Origin: Citrobacter freundii ATCC 8090 = MTCC 1658 = NBRC 12681 | Lineage (GTDB): Bacteria > Pseudomonadota > Gammaproteobacteria > Enterobacterales > Enterobacteriaceae | NCBI RefSeq assembly: GCF_011064845.1 | Contig: NZ_CP049015.1 | Location: 1,550,001 to 1,614,000, forward strand | DNA: 64,000 bases | Direction: 5' to 3' | The notes under the pieces: generated by a model | What the model was told of the DNA's origin: nothing | Databases searched by the model: none | Seen by the model: the letters and a program-made list of their open reading frames with translations, nothing else | Program-made: the position numbers and the translations under genes | In this document: positions 10,075-19,372 of the stretch, piece after piece | How positions within the stretch are numbered: the stretch's first letter is position 1 | How the letters are laid out: each line of letters opens with the position of its first letter

Positions 10075-11066
10075 ATTTTCAACAAAGCTATCTCTACTGG
10101 CTGGCGGGCGCGGTATTACTGATTGTGGCTGTCATGTCCTGGCAGGATAAAGCGAACCCGCGTCGTTTCACCACTGGCCTGTTTTGGGGCATATACGGCG
10201 TACTGTTTCTGCTTGGCGACTGGACATTCTCGCTGTTTGGCGACAAGCGCGCGGTGCATATTGCCGTCGGTATTGCGGTGGTCGTCCTGGCGCTGATCGC
10301 CGGTTTTGGCGGCGTGAAGCTGGGAAGTTACCATCAACGGACGCAGCAACAACGCGAAGAAAGTGCCAGTCGCTTGGGCAACCGCCTTTTTTTCCCGGCG
10401 CTGGCGATCCCGGTGGTAACGGTTATTGGCGTGCTGATGTTCAACCATATTCCGGGCTTACAGGATGCGCTGTTTGGGCCGGGTAATCACGCCACGCTGG
10501 TGACGCTTTTTTCCATGACCGCAGGTTCGTTGATTGGCCTGTCGATGGCAATAAAAATGACCCATGAGCGGGTGCATCAACCGATCCAGGAGGCGCGCCG
10601 TCTGCTGGACTCCATCGGCTGGGCGTTCATCCTGCCACAGATTCTGGCTACGCTCGGGCTGTTGTTTACGGCAGCGGGCGTAGGCAGCGGCATTTCATAT
10701 CTGACGCAGGAATATCTGGCGGTAGACAGTCGCTTTATCGCAGTGGCGGTGTACACCATCGGCATGGCATTGCTGACTATGGTGATGGGTAATGCGTTTG
10801 CTGCTTTCCCGATCGTGACCGCTGGGATTGGTATTCCGATTCTTGTTCTGCAACACGGCGGTAATCCGGCGGTAATGGCGGCGATTGGTATGTTCTCCGG
10901 TTATTGCGGGACACTGATGACGCCGATGGCGGCGAACTTTAACATTGTCCCTGCTGCGCTGCTGGAACTACCGGACAAAAATGCGGTGATTAAAGCGCAG
11001 GTGCCAACCGGTATACTGCTGCTGCTGGTCAACGTGTTCCTGATGTATTTCCTGATGTTCTTGTAA
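10071..11066 (+). CDS. DUF979 family predicted permease subunit
   Basis: The 331-residue product has about nine to ten predicted membrane segments, broken by a basic Gln/Arg-rich loop at about 86-100 (SYHQRTQQQREESASR). The C-terminal half carries MGNAFAAFPIVTAGIGIPIL and GMFSGYCGTLMTPMAANFNI, gate-like glycine/proline motifs found in ion-coupled transporters. It overlaps the DUF969 gene by four bases and is followed nine bases later by pcp, so all three are probably one transcript. Substrate unknown; a role with 5-oxoproline or pyroglutamyl peptides is inferred from neighbours. Confidence 0.82.
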   Translation: MNFQQSYLYWLAGAVLLIVAVMSWQDKANPRRFTTGLFWGIYGVLFLLGDWTFSLFGDKRAVHIAVGIAVVVLALIAGFGGVKLGSYHQRTQQQREESASRLGNRLFFPALAIPVVTVIGVLMFNHIPGLQDALFGPGNHATLVTLFSMTAGSLIGLSMAIKMTHERVHQPIQEARRLLDSIGWAFILPQILATLGLLFTAAGVGSGISYLTQEYLAVDSRFIAVAVYTIGMALLTMVMGNAFAAFPIVTAGIGIPILVLQHGGNPAVMAAIGMFSGYCGTLMTPMAANFNIVPAALLELPDKNAVIKAQVPTGILLLLVNVFLMYFLMFL

Positions 11067-11075
11067 GGTGACAGG

Positions 11076-11720
11076 ATGAAAACAGTACTCATCACGGGAT
11101 TTGAACCCTTTGGCGGCGAGTCAGTTAACCCTTCCTGGGAAGTGGTCTCGGGACTCGATAATGCTATCATCGGTGGATGCCGCGTCGTTGCCCGCCAACT
11201 GCCGTGCGTCTTTGGCGAGTCTCTTGCCGTACTCAATGGCGCGATTGATGCGCTGTCGCCATCGCTGGTTCTGGCGGTGGGGCAGGCGGGTGGCCGCACG
11301 GATATCACCGTGGAACGCGTGGCGATTAACGTTGACGATGCGCGTATTGCGGATAATCAGGGGCAACAGCCGGTAGATGTGCCGGTTGTAGCCGATGGTC
11401 CAGCGGCATGGTTTAGCACGTTGCCGATCAAAGCGATGGTTATGGCTATGCGCAACGCGGGAATTCCGGCTTCGGTTTCCCAGACCGCTGGCACTTTCGT
11501 GTGTAACCACGTGATGTATGGCCTGCTGCATAAACTACGCGACGCATCGGCGGTGAAGGGCGGCTTTATTCACATCCCTTATTTGCCGCAACAGGCCGCA
11601 CAGCATCCCGGGGCGCCAAGTATGGCGGCTGAAACAGTACGCCGGGCGCTGGAAGTCGCAATTGCCACCGCCTTGCAGGTGGAAAGCGATATCGCAGTGA
11701 CGGGCGGCGCAACACATTAA
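11076..11720 (+). CDS. pcp: Pyrrolidone-carboxylate peptidase (pyroglutamyl peptidase I)
   Basis: Pcp is a cytoplasmic cysteine peptidase (family C15) that removes an N-terminal pyroglutamyl residue from peptides, releasing 5-oxoproline. The 214 residues match the usual length, with [15 protein letters not shown] at the N-terminus. The expected triad is present: Glu80 in [14 protein letters not shown], Cys143 in [15 protein letters not shown] and His166 in [12 protein letters not shown]. It lies between the permease pair and nei and in the same direction as pxpBCA, which would convert its product to glutamate. K-12 lacks this gene at this locus as far as I recall. Confidence 0.96.
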   Translation: MKTVLITGFEPFGGESVNPSWEVVSGLDNAIIGGCRVVARQLPCVFGESLAVLNGAIDALSPSLVLAVGQAGGRTDITVERVAINVDDARIADNQGQQPVDVPVVADGPAAWFSTLPIKAMVMAMRNAGIPASVSQTAGTFVCNHVMYGLLHKLRDASAVKGGFIHIPYLPQQAAQHPGAPSMAAETVRRALEVAIATALQVESDIAVTGGATH

Positions 11721-11734
11721 CAAAGGACAGTATT

Positions 11735-12526
11735 ATGCCTGAAGGCCCGGAGATCCGCCGCGCGGCGGATAACCTGGAGGCGGCAGTCAAAGGCAAACCC
11801 CTGACGGAAGTCTGGTTTGCCTTTGAGCAGTTAAAACCGTATGAATCTCAACTAATTGGGCAGAGTGTTACCCGGCTTGAAACGCGAGGGAAAGCATTAC
11901 TGACCCATTTTTCCAATGGCCTGACGCTGTACAGTCACAATCAGCTCTATGGCGTGTGGCGCGTGGTGGATACGGGCAACATCCCGCAGACCTCGCGGGT
12001 ACTCCGTGTCAGATTGCAAACGCAAGACAAAACTATCCTGCTGTATAGCGCGTCTGATATCGAAATGCTGACGCCAGAACAGCTCGCCACCCACCCGTTC
12101 CTGCAACGGGTAGGGCCGGATGTACTGGATTTACGTTTAACGCCCGATGACGTTAAAGCGCGTCTGTTATCTCCGCGTTTTTGCAATCGCCAGTTTTCTG
12201 GTCTGCTACTGGACCAGGCTTTTCTGGCGGGATTAGGTAACTACTTGCGGGTAGAGATCCTTTGGCAGGTAGGGTTGACCGGACAGCATAAAGCGTCGCA
12301 GCTTGCCGATGAACAGTTGGATGCACTGGCGCATGCGCTGCTTGATATTCCGCGCCTGTCTTATAATACCCGCGGGCTGGCCGATGAGAATAAGCATCAC
12401 GGTGCGTTGTTTCGCTTCAAGGTCTTTCATCGGGACGGCGAAGCCTGTGAGCGTTGTGGTGGGACTATCGAGAAAACGATGCTCTCCTCGCGACCTTTTT
12501 ACTGGTGTCCGGGATGTCAGCACTAA
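11735..12526 (+). CDS. nei: Endonuclease VIII (DNA glycosylase/AP lyase)
   Basis: Nei excises oxidised pyrimidines from DNA and cleaves the abasic site by beta,delta-elimination. The 263-residue product equals the E. coli length. It starts [15 protein letters not shown], in which the proline after Met is the Schiff-base nucleophile and the next Glu is catalytic; a lysine in [10 protein letters not shown] is the conserved beta-turn residue. The C-terminal zinc finger reads C-x2-C at ACERCGG and C-x2-C at WCPGCQH. It overlaps abrB tail to tail by four bases. Confidence 0.97.
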   Translation: MPEGPEIRRAADNLEAAVKGKPLTEVWFAFEQLKPYESQLIGQSVTRLETRGKALLTHFSNGLTLYSHNQLYGVWRVVDTGNIPQTSRVLRVRLQTQDKTILLYSASDIEMLTPEQLATHPFLQRVGPDVLDLRLTPDDVKARLLSPRFCNRQFSGLLLDQAFLAGLGNYLRVEILWQVGLTGQHKASQLADEQLDALAHALLDIPRLSYNTRGLADENKHHGALFRFKVFHRDGEACERCGGTIEKTMLSSRPFYWCPGCQH

Positions 12527-13569
12527 GCGGGCCGTTTTGGAGCGTGCACCGAAATAAACCGCGCGACTGCGGGGCCAGTTAACAAAATGCTGAACAGTCG
12601 CAGGGTTTGCATCGCCATGATGAGCGCCATATCAGCGTGGCTTCCTGCGGCGATCACCGCAACAGAATCCACTCCTCCAGGACTGGTCGCCAGATAGGCA
12701 GTGAGAAAATCTATCTGCATGTAATGCGCCAGTCCCCAAGCCATACCGGCGCAGATCGCCATTAGTGAAAAAATGGACAACAGGATCTGCGGCAGTGGTC
12801 GTAATGCCATTAGAAAGATCTGTTTGTCAAAGCCAAGGCCGATTTGCCAGCCGATGGCCATATAGGCTATCGCCAGTAGCCATTCCGGCAGTTCAATCAC
12901 CATCACTCCGCTTGCATTCAGCAAGGCACCCACCAGCATCGGCAATAGCATGACGCCAGAGGGAATACGCAGTAAGCGTCCAGCCGTGCCGGCAACGGCG
13001 GCCAGCATCAGAGTGCTGAAAAGATTGCCGCTTAGCGGCGGAAACCAGATGATTTGTTCACTGACCGCCAGCGCCTGGTCGCCCATCACCAGCCGGGTGA
13101 CCATCGCTGCCGCGCCGACCACCAACAGTACACGCAGATACTGCATAAACGCCACCAGTCGGATGTCGGCACCATAATCCTGGGCCATTGCAACCATTGC
13201 CGCTGCGCCGCCTGGTGACGAGCCCCATGCGCCGGTGTTCCCCGGTAGCGTACTGTAGCGAACCAGCAGCCAGCCGATTATCGCGCTGCTGATAAGGGTT
13301 GCCAGCAGGATAACAATCACCATCGGCCAGTGGGCTGCAAGGGTTGTGAAGATTGAACCGGTCAGATTTTGGGCAATCATGCAGCCGAGAATCGCCTGCG
13401 CGCCAAGAAATGTGCAGCGGGGAGGATGCAGAGTGATGCCGCGCAGACTGAAGATGATGCCGACGATCATCGAACCGAGCAGCAAGGGTCCTGGAAGATG
13501 GATAAACAGAAAGAGCAGGGAAAGCAGGAGCGATAGCACAAACAACAGGCTCCACTGCAAAACAGGCAT
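12523..13569 (-). CDS. abrB: AbrB family membrane protein
   Basis: The 348-residue product is a polytopic inner-membrane protein of the AbrB (DUF/AbrB-duplication) family, unrelated to the Bacillus transition-state regulator of the same name. Two similar halves of about five hydrophobic segments can be seen; [20 protein letters not shown] in the first half is echoed by [20 protein letters not shown] in the second, an internal duplication. E. coli AbrB has been described as affecting aidB expression; the molecular role is not clear and the fold suggests transport. It stands alone, convergent with nei. Confidence 0.88.
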   Translation of the reverse strand: MPVLQWSLLFVLSLLLSLLFLFIHLPGPLLLGSMIVGIIFSLRGITLHPPRCTFLGAQAILGCMIAQNLTGSIFTTLAAHWPMVIVILLATLISSAIIGWLLVRYSTLPGNTGAWGSSPGGAAAMVAMAQDYGADIRLVAFMQYLRVLLVVGAAAMVTRLVMGDQALAVSEQIIWFPPLSGNLFSTLMLAAVAGTAGRLLRIPSGVMLLPMLVGALLNASGVMVIELPEWLLAIAYMAIGWQIGLGFDKQIFLMALRPLPQILLSIFSLMAICAGMAWGLAHYMQIDFLTAYLATSPGGVDSVAVIAAGSHADMALIMAMQTLRLFSILLTGPAVARFISVHAPKRPA

Positions 13570-13658
13570 CCCATGCTCCTGAGTAAAATGTGAGAAATCT
13601 CAGTAAATCATAGAGAAAGCACGATAAGAATAAAATAATGTGGATCAAATAAAAACAG

Positions 13659-13739
13659 GCCGGATACAGGCATTACCGCCTTGTCCAGCCTGGGAGCGTT
13701 TATAACTGCAAGCCGGACAGACGCTGGCGCCATCCGGCA
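13659..13739. repeat. REP/BIME element between abrB and gltA
   Basis: Two REP-like palindromic units (GCCGGATACAGGC... and ...GGCGCCATCCGGC) face each other in 81 bases just after the gltA stop. Such elements may protect the 3' end of gltA mRNA. Confidence 0.75.
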
Positions 13740-13744
13740 GACAA

Positions 13745-15028
13745 TTAACGCTTAATATCAGATTTAAAATCGCGCTTGTCGTAGCCGGTGTACAGCTGAC
13801 GCGGACGGGCGATTTTCATGCCGTCGGTGTGCATTTCGTTCCAGTGTGCAATCCAGCCAACGGTACGCGCCATGGCGAAGATAACGGTGAACATGGAGGA
13901 CGGAATACCCATCGCTTTCAGGATTATGCCGGAGTAGAAGTCTACGTTCGGGTAGAGTTTCTTCTCGATGAAGTATGGGTCGTTGAGCGCAATGTGCTCA
14001 AGTTCCATCGCCACTTCCAGCAGATCATCTTTGGTGCCCAGTTCTTTCAGCACTTCGTGGCAGGTTTCACGCATCACGGTAGCGCGCGGGTCATAGTTTT
14101 TATAAACACGGTGACCAAAGCCCATCAGGCGGAAGGAATCATTCTTGTCTTTCGCGCGGCGAACAAATTCCGGAATGTGTTTAACAGAGCTGATTTCTTC
14201 CAGCATTTTCAGCGCAGCTTCGTTTGCGCCGCCGTGTGCCGGTCCCCACAGGGAAGCGATACCAGCCGCGATGCAGGCAAATGGGTTAGCACCAGAAGAG
14301 CCCGCGGTACGTACGGTAGAGGTTGAGGCGTTCTGTTCGTGGTCAGCGTGCAGGATTAAGATACGGTCCATTGCGCGTTCCAGAATCGGATTCACTTCGT
14401 ATTTTTCGCACGGCGTTGAGAACATCATGTTCAGGAAGTTACCGGCGTAGGAGAGATCGTTACGCGGGTACACGAACGGCTGCCCGATGGAATACTTGTA
14501 GCACATCGCTGCCATGGTTGGCATTTTGGACAGTAGGCGGAAGGCGGCGATTTCACGGTGACGCGCGTTGTTTACATCCAGCGAGTCATGATAAAACGCT
14601 GCCAGCGCTCCGGTGACACCGCACATAACGGCCATCGGGTGAGAGTCGCGGCGGAAACCGTGGAACAGACGCGTGATCTGCTCGTGGATCATGGTATGGC
14701 GAGTGACTGTGGTTTTGAACTCGTCGTACTCTTCCTGCGTCGGTTTTTCGCCGTACAGCAGGATATAACACACTTCCAGATAGTTGGACTCGGTCGCCAA
14801 CTGGTCAATCGGGAAGCCGCGATGCAGCAAAACACCTTCGTCACCGTCGATGAAAGTAATTTTGGATTCGCAGGATGCGGTAGAGGTAAAACCTGGGTCA
14901 AAAGTAAACATCCCTTTTGAGCCAAGGCTACGAATATCAATAACGTCCTGACCGAGCGTACCTTTCAGCACATCCAGTTCAATAGCAGTATCACCATTTA
15001 GAGTGAGTTTTGCTTTAGTATCAGCCAT
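13745..15028 (-). CDS. gltA: Citrate synthase (type II, NADH-sensitive)
   Basis: GltA condenses oxaloacetate and acetyl-CoA to citrate, the entry step of the TCA cycle. The 427 residues match E. coli. The catalytic histidines lie in [13 protein letters not shown] and [14 protein letters not shown], and the catalytic Asp in [15 protein letters not shown]. The N-terminal 60 residues form the extra domain of the hexameric Gram-negative type that binds the inhibitor NADH. The start is preceded by AAGGAG. It is monocistronic and divergent from sdhC across 712 bases. Confidence 0.98.
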   Translation of the reverse strand: MADTKAKLTLNGDTAIELDVLKGTLGQDVIDIRSLGSKGMFTFDPGFTSTASCESKITFIDGDEGVLLHRGFPIDQLATESNYLEVCYILLYGEKPTQEEYDEFKTTVTRHTMIHEQITRLFHGFRRDSHPMAVMCGVTGALAAFYHDSLDVNNARHREIAAFRLLSKMPTMAAMCYKYSIGQPFVYPRNDLSYAGNFLNMMFSTPCEKYEVNPILERAMDRILILHADHEQNASTSTVRTAGSSGANPFACIAAGIASLWGPAHGGANEAALKMLEEISSVKHIPEFVRRAKDKNDSFRLMGFGHRVYKNYDPRATVMRETCHEVLKELGTKDDLLEVAMELEHIALNDPYFIEKKLYPNVDFYSGIILKAMGIPSSMFTVIFAMARTVGWIAHWNEMHTDGMKIARPRQLYTGYDKRDFKSDIKR

Positions 15029-15740
15029 TTACGGTCTCCTTAGCGCCTTATTGCTTAAGACTGCCGGAACTCAAATTTGCCTTCGTGCATCAATAAACCG
15101 TTACCAGTTTGTTATTTGGCTCGCCGCTCTGCGAAAGAGGGGATGACCTGGGTACAGAGCTATGGGCGCTTGCAGGTAAAACGGTCTTTTTATGGCGAAT
15201 AAACTGCAAATCAAGAACTTAGCAATCCGAATTATTTAACCTGTCTATCACTAATAACTGTCCTGAAGGTATTGGTCAATACTTCCACACTGTTACATAA
15301 CTAAATCTCCGGTGAAAGAGTGACCCCATAACTTTTACGCATTATATGCTTTTTCTGGTGTCGTTTGTAACAACTTTGTTTAATGATTGTCAAATCAGAT
15401 GATTAAAAATTAAAATAATGTTGTTATCGTGACCTATGTCACTGTTCGGGATAAAACCCGACAAACTATATGTAGGTTAATTGTAATGATTTTGTGAACG
15501 TCCTATACTGCCGCCAGGTCTCCGGAATACCCTGCAATCCCGAGCCAACCAGCGTTGTAACGTGTCGTTTTAGCATCTGGAAGCAGTGTTTTATATGACG
15601 CGTAGTTATAGTAAGGACGCTGTCTGACCCGCACGCAGACCGGAGGAAGGAAATCCCGTCGTCTTTCAGGCTACAGGTGTCTTCATCTTCTGTACCCGAA
15701 GTCTAAAGGGAATAATAAGAACAGCATGTGGGCGTTATTC
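15029..15740. promoter_or_regulatory. gltA-sdhC divergent control region
   Basis: This 712-base stretch has no gene. It holds the promoters of gltA (leftward) and of sdhCDAB-sucABCD (rightward) and the long leaders of both mRNAs. A likely sdh promoter is TTGTAA at 15481-15486 and TATACT at 15504-15509 with 17-base spacing. A CRP-like site CGTGA-N6-TCACT lies at 15428-15443, about 80 bases before the expected start. The sdh leader of some 225 bases is where small RNAs act in E. coli. Region identity is from close agreement with the remembered E. coli sequence; exact starts are inferred. Confidence 0.75.
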
Positions 15741-16130
15741 ATGATAAGAAATGTGAAAAAACAAAGACCTGTCAATCTGGATCTGCAAACGATCCGGTTC
15801 CCAATCACGGCGATAGCGTCCATTCTCCATCGCGTATCCGGAGTGATCACCTTCGTGGCGGTCGGGATTCTGTTGTGGTTATTGGGTACCAGCCTTTCCT
15901 CCCCTGAAGGTTTCCTCACCGCGTCATCCATTATGAATAACTTCTTTGTGGAGTTAATTCTGTGGGGGATCCTGATTGCGCTGGCATATCACGCCGTAAT
16001 GGGCATTCGCCATCTGTTGATGGATTTTGGCTATATCGAAGAAACCCTCGAAGCAGGGACACGCTCCGCCAAAATTTGTTTCGTTATCATTGTCGTGCTT
16101 TCACTTCTCGCAGGAGTCCTCGTATGGTAA
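15741..16130 (+). CDS. sdhC: Succinate dehydrogenase cytochrome b556 subunit SdhC
   Basis: SdhC is one of two membrane anchors of complex II, contributing to heme b and ubiquinone binding. The 129-residue product starting at 15741 ([20 protein letters not shown]) matches E. coli; an in-frame ATG 15 bases upstream is less likely. Three membrane segments are seen, with the heme-ligand histidine in [19 protein letters not shown]. It overlaps sdhD by seven bases. First gene of sdhCDAB-sucABCD. Confidence 0.96.
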   Translation: MIRNVKKQRPVNLDLQTIRFPITAIASILHRVSGVITFVAVGILLWLLGTSLSSPEGFLTASSIMNNFFVELILWGILIALAYHAVMGIRHLLMDFGYIEETLEAGTRSAKICFVIIVVLSLLAGVLVW

Positions 16131-16471
16131 GCAACGCCTCCGCATTAGGACGCAACGGCGTACATGACTTCATTCTGGTCCGTGCTACCGCTATCGTTCT
16201 GACGTTATACATCATCTTTATGGTCGGTTTCTTCGCCATCAGCGGCGAGCTGACGTATGAAGTCTGGACCGGTTTCTTCTCATCGGCATTCACCAAAGTC
16301 TTTACCCTGCTGGCACTTTTCTCCATCTTGATTCATGCCTGGATCGGCATGTGGCAGGTGTTGACCGACTACGTTAAACCTCTGGCTGTGCGCCTGATTC
16401 TGCAACTGGCTATCGTTGTTGCGCTGGTGGTTTACGTCATTTATGGATTTGTTGTGGTGTGGGGTGTGTAA
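16124..16471 (+). CDS. sdhD: Succinate dehydrogenase membrane anchor SdhD
   Basis: SdhD is the second anchor of complex II, 115 residues as in E. coli. It starts at ATG 16124 inside the end of sdhC ([20 protein letters not shown]). Three hydrophobic helices are visible; the heme-ligand His lies in [18 protein letters not shown], whose following Asp-Tyr is near the quinone site. Its stop overlaps the sdhA start by one base (TAATG). Confidence 0.96.
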   Translation: MVSNASALGRNGVHDFILVRATAIVLTLYIIFMVGFFAISGELTYEVWTGFFSSAFTKVFTLLALFSILIHAWIGMWQVLTDYVKPLAVRLILQLAIVVALVVYVIYGFVVVWGV

Positions 16472-18237
16472 TGAAACTGCCAGTCAGAGAATTTGATGCT
16501 GTTGTGATTGGTGCCGGCGGCGCAGGTATGCGCGCGGCGCTGCAAATTTCCCAGAGCGGGCAGACTTGTGCGCTGCTCTCTAAAGTGTTCCCAACTCGTT
16601 CCCATACCGTATCCGCGCAGGGTGGCATCACCGTTGCGCTCGGTAATACCCATGAAGATAACTGGGAATGGCACATGTACGACACCGTTAAAGGGTCGGA
16701 CTACATTGGTGACCAGGACGCTATTGAATATATGTGTAAAACCGGTCCGGAAGCGATTCTGGAACTGGACCACATGGGGCTGCCGTTCTCTCGCCTCGAC
16801 AATGGCACAATTTATCAACGTCCGTTTGGCGGCCAGTCGAAGAACTTCGGCGGTGAGCAAGCGGCACGTACTGCGGCAGCGGCGGACCGTACTGGTCATG
16901 CGCTGTTGCACACGCTGTATCAGCAGAACCTGAAAAACCATACCACCATCTTCTCAGAATGGTATGCGCTGGACCTGGTGAAAAACGCCGATGGCGCGAT
17001 TGTCGGTTGTACCGCGTTGTGTATCGAAACCGGTGAAGTGGTTTACTTCAAAGCTCGCGCAACCGTGCTGGCGACCGGCGGTGCAGGCCGTATTTATCAG
17101 TCCACCACCAATGCCCACATCAATACTGGTGACGGTGTTGGTATGGCTATCCGCGCCGGTGTTCCGGTGCAGGATATGGAGATGTGGCAGTTCCACCCAA
17201 CCGGTATCGCCGGTGCGGGCGTTCTGGTCACAGAAGGCTGCCGTGGTGAAGGTGGCTACCTGCTGAACAAACACGGTGAGCGCTTCATGGAGCGTTATGC
17301 CCCGAATGCGAAAGACCTTGCGGGTCGTGACGTGGTGGCGCGTTCCATCATGATCGAAATCCGTGAAGGTCGCGGCTGCGACGGCCCGTGGGGTCCGCAC
17401 GCTAAGCTGAAACTCGACCACCTGGGTAAAGAAGTGCTGGAATCCCGTCTGCCGGGCATTCTCGAACTGTCCCGTACCTTTGCTCACGTTGACCCGGTTA
17501 AAGAGCCGATTCCGGTTATCCCAACCTGCCACTATATGATGGGCGGTATTCCGACCAAAGTTACTGGCCAGGCGCTGACTGTGAATGAGCAGGGCGAAGA
17601 TGTGGTGATCCCGGGACTGTTTGCGGTAGGCGAAATCGCCTGCGTATCGGTTCACGGCGCCAACCGTCTCGGCGGCAACTCGCTGCTGGACCTGGTGGTG
17701 TTTGGTCGTGCGGTGGGTCTGCATCTGCAGGAATCTATCGCTGAGCAGGGTGACCTGCTGGATGCGACCGAAGATGAAATCGATGCTTCTCTGGCACGAC
17801 TGAACCGCTGGAACGGTAACCGTAACGGTGAAGACCCGGTGGCGATTCGCAAAGCGCTGCAAGAATGTATGCAGCATAACTTCTCGGTTTTCCGCGAAGG
17901 CGATGCGATGGCGAAAGGTCTGGAAGAGCTGAAAGCGATTCGCGAACGCCTGAAAAATGCCCGTCTGGACGATACCTCCAGCGAGTTCAACACCCAGCGC
18001 GTTGAGTGTCTGGAGTTGGATAACCTGATGGAGACCGCGTACGCCACTGCAGTATCTGCAAACTTCCGTACCGAAAGCCGTGGCGCGCATAGCCGCTTCG
18101 ACTTCCCGGAACGTGATGATGAAAACTGGCTGTGCCATTCCCTGTACCTGCCAGAGTCGGAATCCATGACGCGACGTCAAGTCAATATGGAACCGAAGCT
18201 GCGCCCGGCATTCCCGCCGAAGATTCGTACTTATTAA
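16471..18237 (+). CDS. sdhA: Succinate dehydrogenase flavoprotein subunit SdhA
   Basis: SdhA oxidises succinate to fumarate with covalently bound FAD. The 588-residue product has the dinucleotide fold [16 protein letters not shown] near the N-terminus, and His45 in [12 protein letters not shown] is the FAD attachment site. Further active-site motifs are [22 protein letters not shown] and the C-terminal capping region [17 protein letters not shown]. Start 16471 gives the E. coli N-terminus and is coupled to sdhD. Confidence 0.98.
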   Translation: MKLPVREFDAVVIGAGGAGMRAALQISQSGQTCALLSKVFPTRSHTVSAQGGITVALGNTHEDNWEWHMYDTVKGSDYIGDQDAIEYMCKTGPEAILELDHMGLPFSRLDNGTIYQRPFGGQSKNFGGEQAARTAAAADRTGHALLHTLYQQNLKNHTTIFSEWYALDLVKNADGAIVGCTALCIETGEVVYFKARATVLATGGAGRIYQSTTNAHINTGDGVGMAIRAGVPVQDMEMWQFHPTGIAGAGVLVTEGCRGEGGYLLNKHGERFMERYAPNAKDLAGRDVVARSIMIEIREGRGCDGPWGPHAKLKLDHLGKEVLESRLPGILELSRTFAHVDPVKEPIPVIPTCHYMMGGIPTKVTGQALTVNEQGEDVVIPGLFAVGEIACVSVHGANRLGGNSLLDLVVFGRAVGLHLQESIAEQGDLLDATEDEIDASLARLNRWNGNRNGEDPVAIRKALQECMQHNFSVFREGDAMAKGLEELKAIRERLKNARLDDTSSEFNTQRVECLELDNLMETAYATAVSANFRTESRGAHSRFDFPERDDENWLCHSLYLPESESMTRRQVNMEPKLRPAFPPKIRTY

Positions 18238-18252
18238 TGCGGAGACAGGACA

Positions 18253-18969
18253 ATGAAACTCGAGTTTTCAGTTTATCGCTATAACCCGGATGTTGACGAC
18301 GCTCCGCGTATGCAGGATTACACCCTGGAGGCGGAAGAAGGGCGCGACATGATGCTGCTGGATGCATTGATGCAGCTGAAAGAAAAAGATCCGTCTCTGT
18401 CGTTCCGCCGTTCCTGCCGTGAAGGGGTCTGCGGCTCCGACGGTCTGAATATGAACGGCAAAAATGGACTGGCCTGTATCACACCTATTTCTGCGCTGAA
18501 TCAGCCGGGCAAGAAAATTGTCATTCGCCCGCTGCCGGGTTTACCGGTTGTGCGCGATTTGGTGGTAGACATGGGGCAATTCTACGCACAGTATGAGAAG
18601 ATTAAGCCTTACTTGTTGAATAATGGGAAAAATCCGCCGGCTCGTGAGCATTTACAAATGCCTGAGCAGCGTGAGAAGCTCGATGGGCTGTATGAATGTA
18701 TTTTGTGTGCATGCTGCTCAACGTCCTGCCCATCATTCTGGTGGAATCCGGACAAGTTTATTGGCCCGGCAGGCCTGCTGGCCGCGTATCGCTTCTTAAT
18801 TGATAGCCGCGATACCGAGACCGACAGCCGCCTGGAAGGTTTAAGTGACGCTTTCAGCGTATTCCGCTGCCATAGCATCATGAACTGCGTCAGCGTATGT
18901 CCTAAAGGACTGAACCCGACGCGCGCCATCGGCCATATTAAGTCGATGCTGCTCAAACGTAGTGCGTAA
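18253..18969 (+). CDS. sdhB: Succinate dehydrogenase iron-sulfur subunit SdhB
   Basis: SdhB carries the three clusters that pass electrons from FAD to quinone. In the 238 residues the [2Fe-2S] ligands lie in RRSCREGVCGSDGLNM with a further Cys in GLACITP, and the [4Fe-4S] and [3Fe-4S] ligands in CILCACCSTSCPSFWW and CHSIMNCVSVCPKGLNP. It follows sdhA by 15 bases. Downstream come 403 bases with repeats before sucA. Confidence 0.98.
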   Translation: MKLEFSVYRYNPDVDDAPRMQDYTLEAEEGRDMMLLDALMQLKEKDPSLSFRRSCREGVCGSDGLNMNGKNGLACITPISALNQPGKKIVIRPLPGLPVVRDLVVDMGQFYAQYEKIKPYLLNNGKNPPAREHLQMPEQREKLDGLYECILCACCSTSCPSFWWNPDKFIGPAGLLAAYRFLIDSRDTETDSRLEGLSDAFSVFRCHSIMNCVSVCPKGLNPTRAIGHIKSMLLKRSA

Positions 18970-18985
18970 GTTTTTGTAGTCGTTG

Positions 18986-19005
18986 CCGGGGAAGTGATTC
19001 CCCGG
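18986..19005 (+). other. GC-rich hairpin after sdhB
   Basis: CCGGGGA and TCCCCGG pair around a six-base loop 16 bases after the sdhB stop. No T-run follows, so it does not look like a simple terminator; it may stabilise the sdhCDAB part of the transcript or attenuate read-through to sucA. Confidence 0.5.
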
Positions 19006-19012
19006 TAGTACA

Positions 19013-19130
19013 GGAAACCTCTAAAAACTGCCATATGAGTAGTAATAATCGAGATGTTCAGAGCGAGACAAGGCCGCAACGCAGTCGTAGCCTGAACAGC
19101 GAAGATTATTAGACAGTTTTTAAAGGTTCC
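19013..19130. repeat. 118-bp imperfect palindrome, MITE-like
   Basis: The left end GGAAACCTCTAAAAACTGCC and the right end (reverse complement GGAACCTTTAAAAACTGTC) are matching terminal inverted repeats. Inside them TAATAATCGAGATGTTCAG and TAATAATCTTCGCTGTTCAG pair again, leaving a short GC-rich centre. There is no open reading frame. The structure is that of a small non-autonomous palindromic element; it does not resemble REP or ERIC and I cannot name its family. Confidence 0.6.
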
Positions 19131-19212
19131 TTAGCGGACGCAGATGACACGACAGTCCGCAACAAGTGAACCCCGGCACGCACATCGGTGTGCGTGGTAG
19201 TATCCACGGCGA

Positions 19213-19340
19213 AATACTCGTCATAGTTCACGTTGCATGTGCGTTGGCTGCACTTGCTCACCCTGGTCACTTACTGGATGTAAGCTCCCTGGGATTCGCA
19301 AGCTTGCCACCTTCCTGAAACGCGATCTATTTAGAGTATT
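19213..19340. repeat. ERIC (IRU) element between sdhB and sucA
   Basis: About 128 bases match the enterobacterial repetitive intergenic consensus in one orientation: ATACTCGTCAT at the left, GCGTTGGCTGCACTTGCTCA and GGTCACTTACTGGATGTAAG in the middle, and TTGCCACCTTCCTGAAACGC followed by TTTAGAGTATT at the right. The 127-bp full-length form is expected, so it appears complete. It lies 32 bases before the sucA start, inside the sdh-suc transcript. Confidence 0.9.
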
Positions 19341-19372
19341 AAATAAGCAGAAAAGATGCTTAAGGGATCACG

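Noticed and set aside
13570..13744. Missing fimbrial cluster (ybgD-ybgQ-ybgP-ybgO) between abrB and gltA
   Set aside because: K-12 has fimbrial genes near here, but the 175-base gap shows only REP units and no gene remnant, so absence is ordinary variation.
16954..18180. 408-codon reverse-strand open frame
   Set aside because: It is antisense to sdhA with His/Arg/Gln-rich, domain-free product; sdhA is certain.
18986..19005. Terminator between sdhB and sucA
   Set aside because: The hairpin lacks a T-run and sdh-suc is known to be co-transcribed in E. coli; it is listed only as a hairpin.
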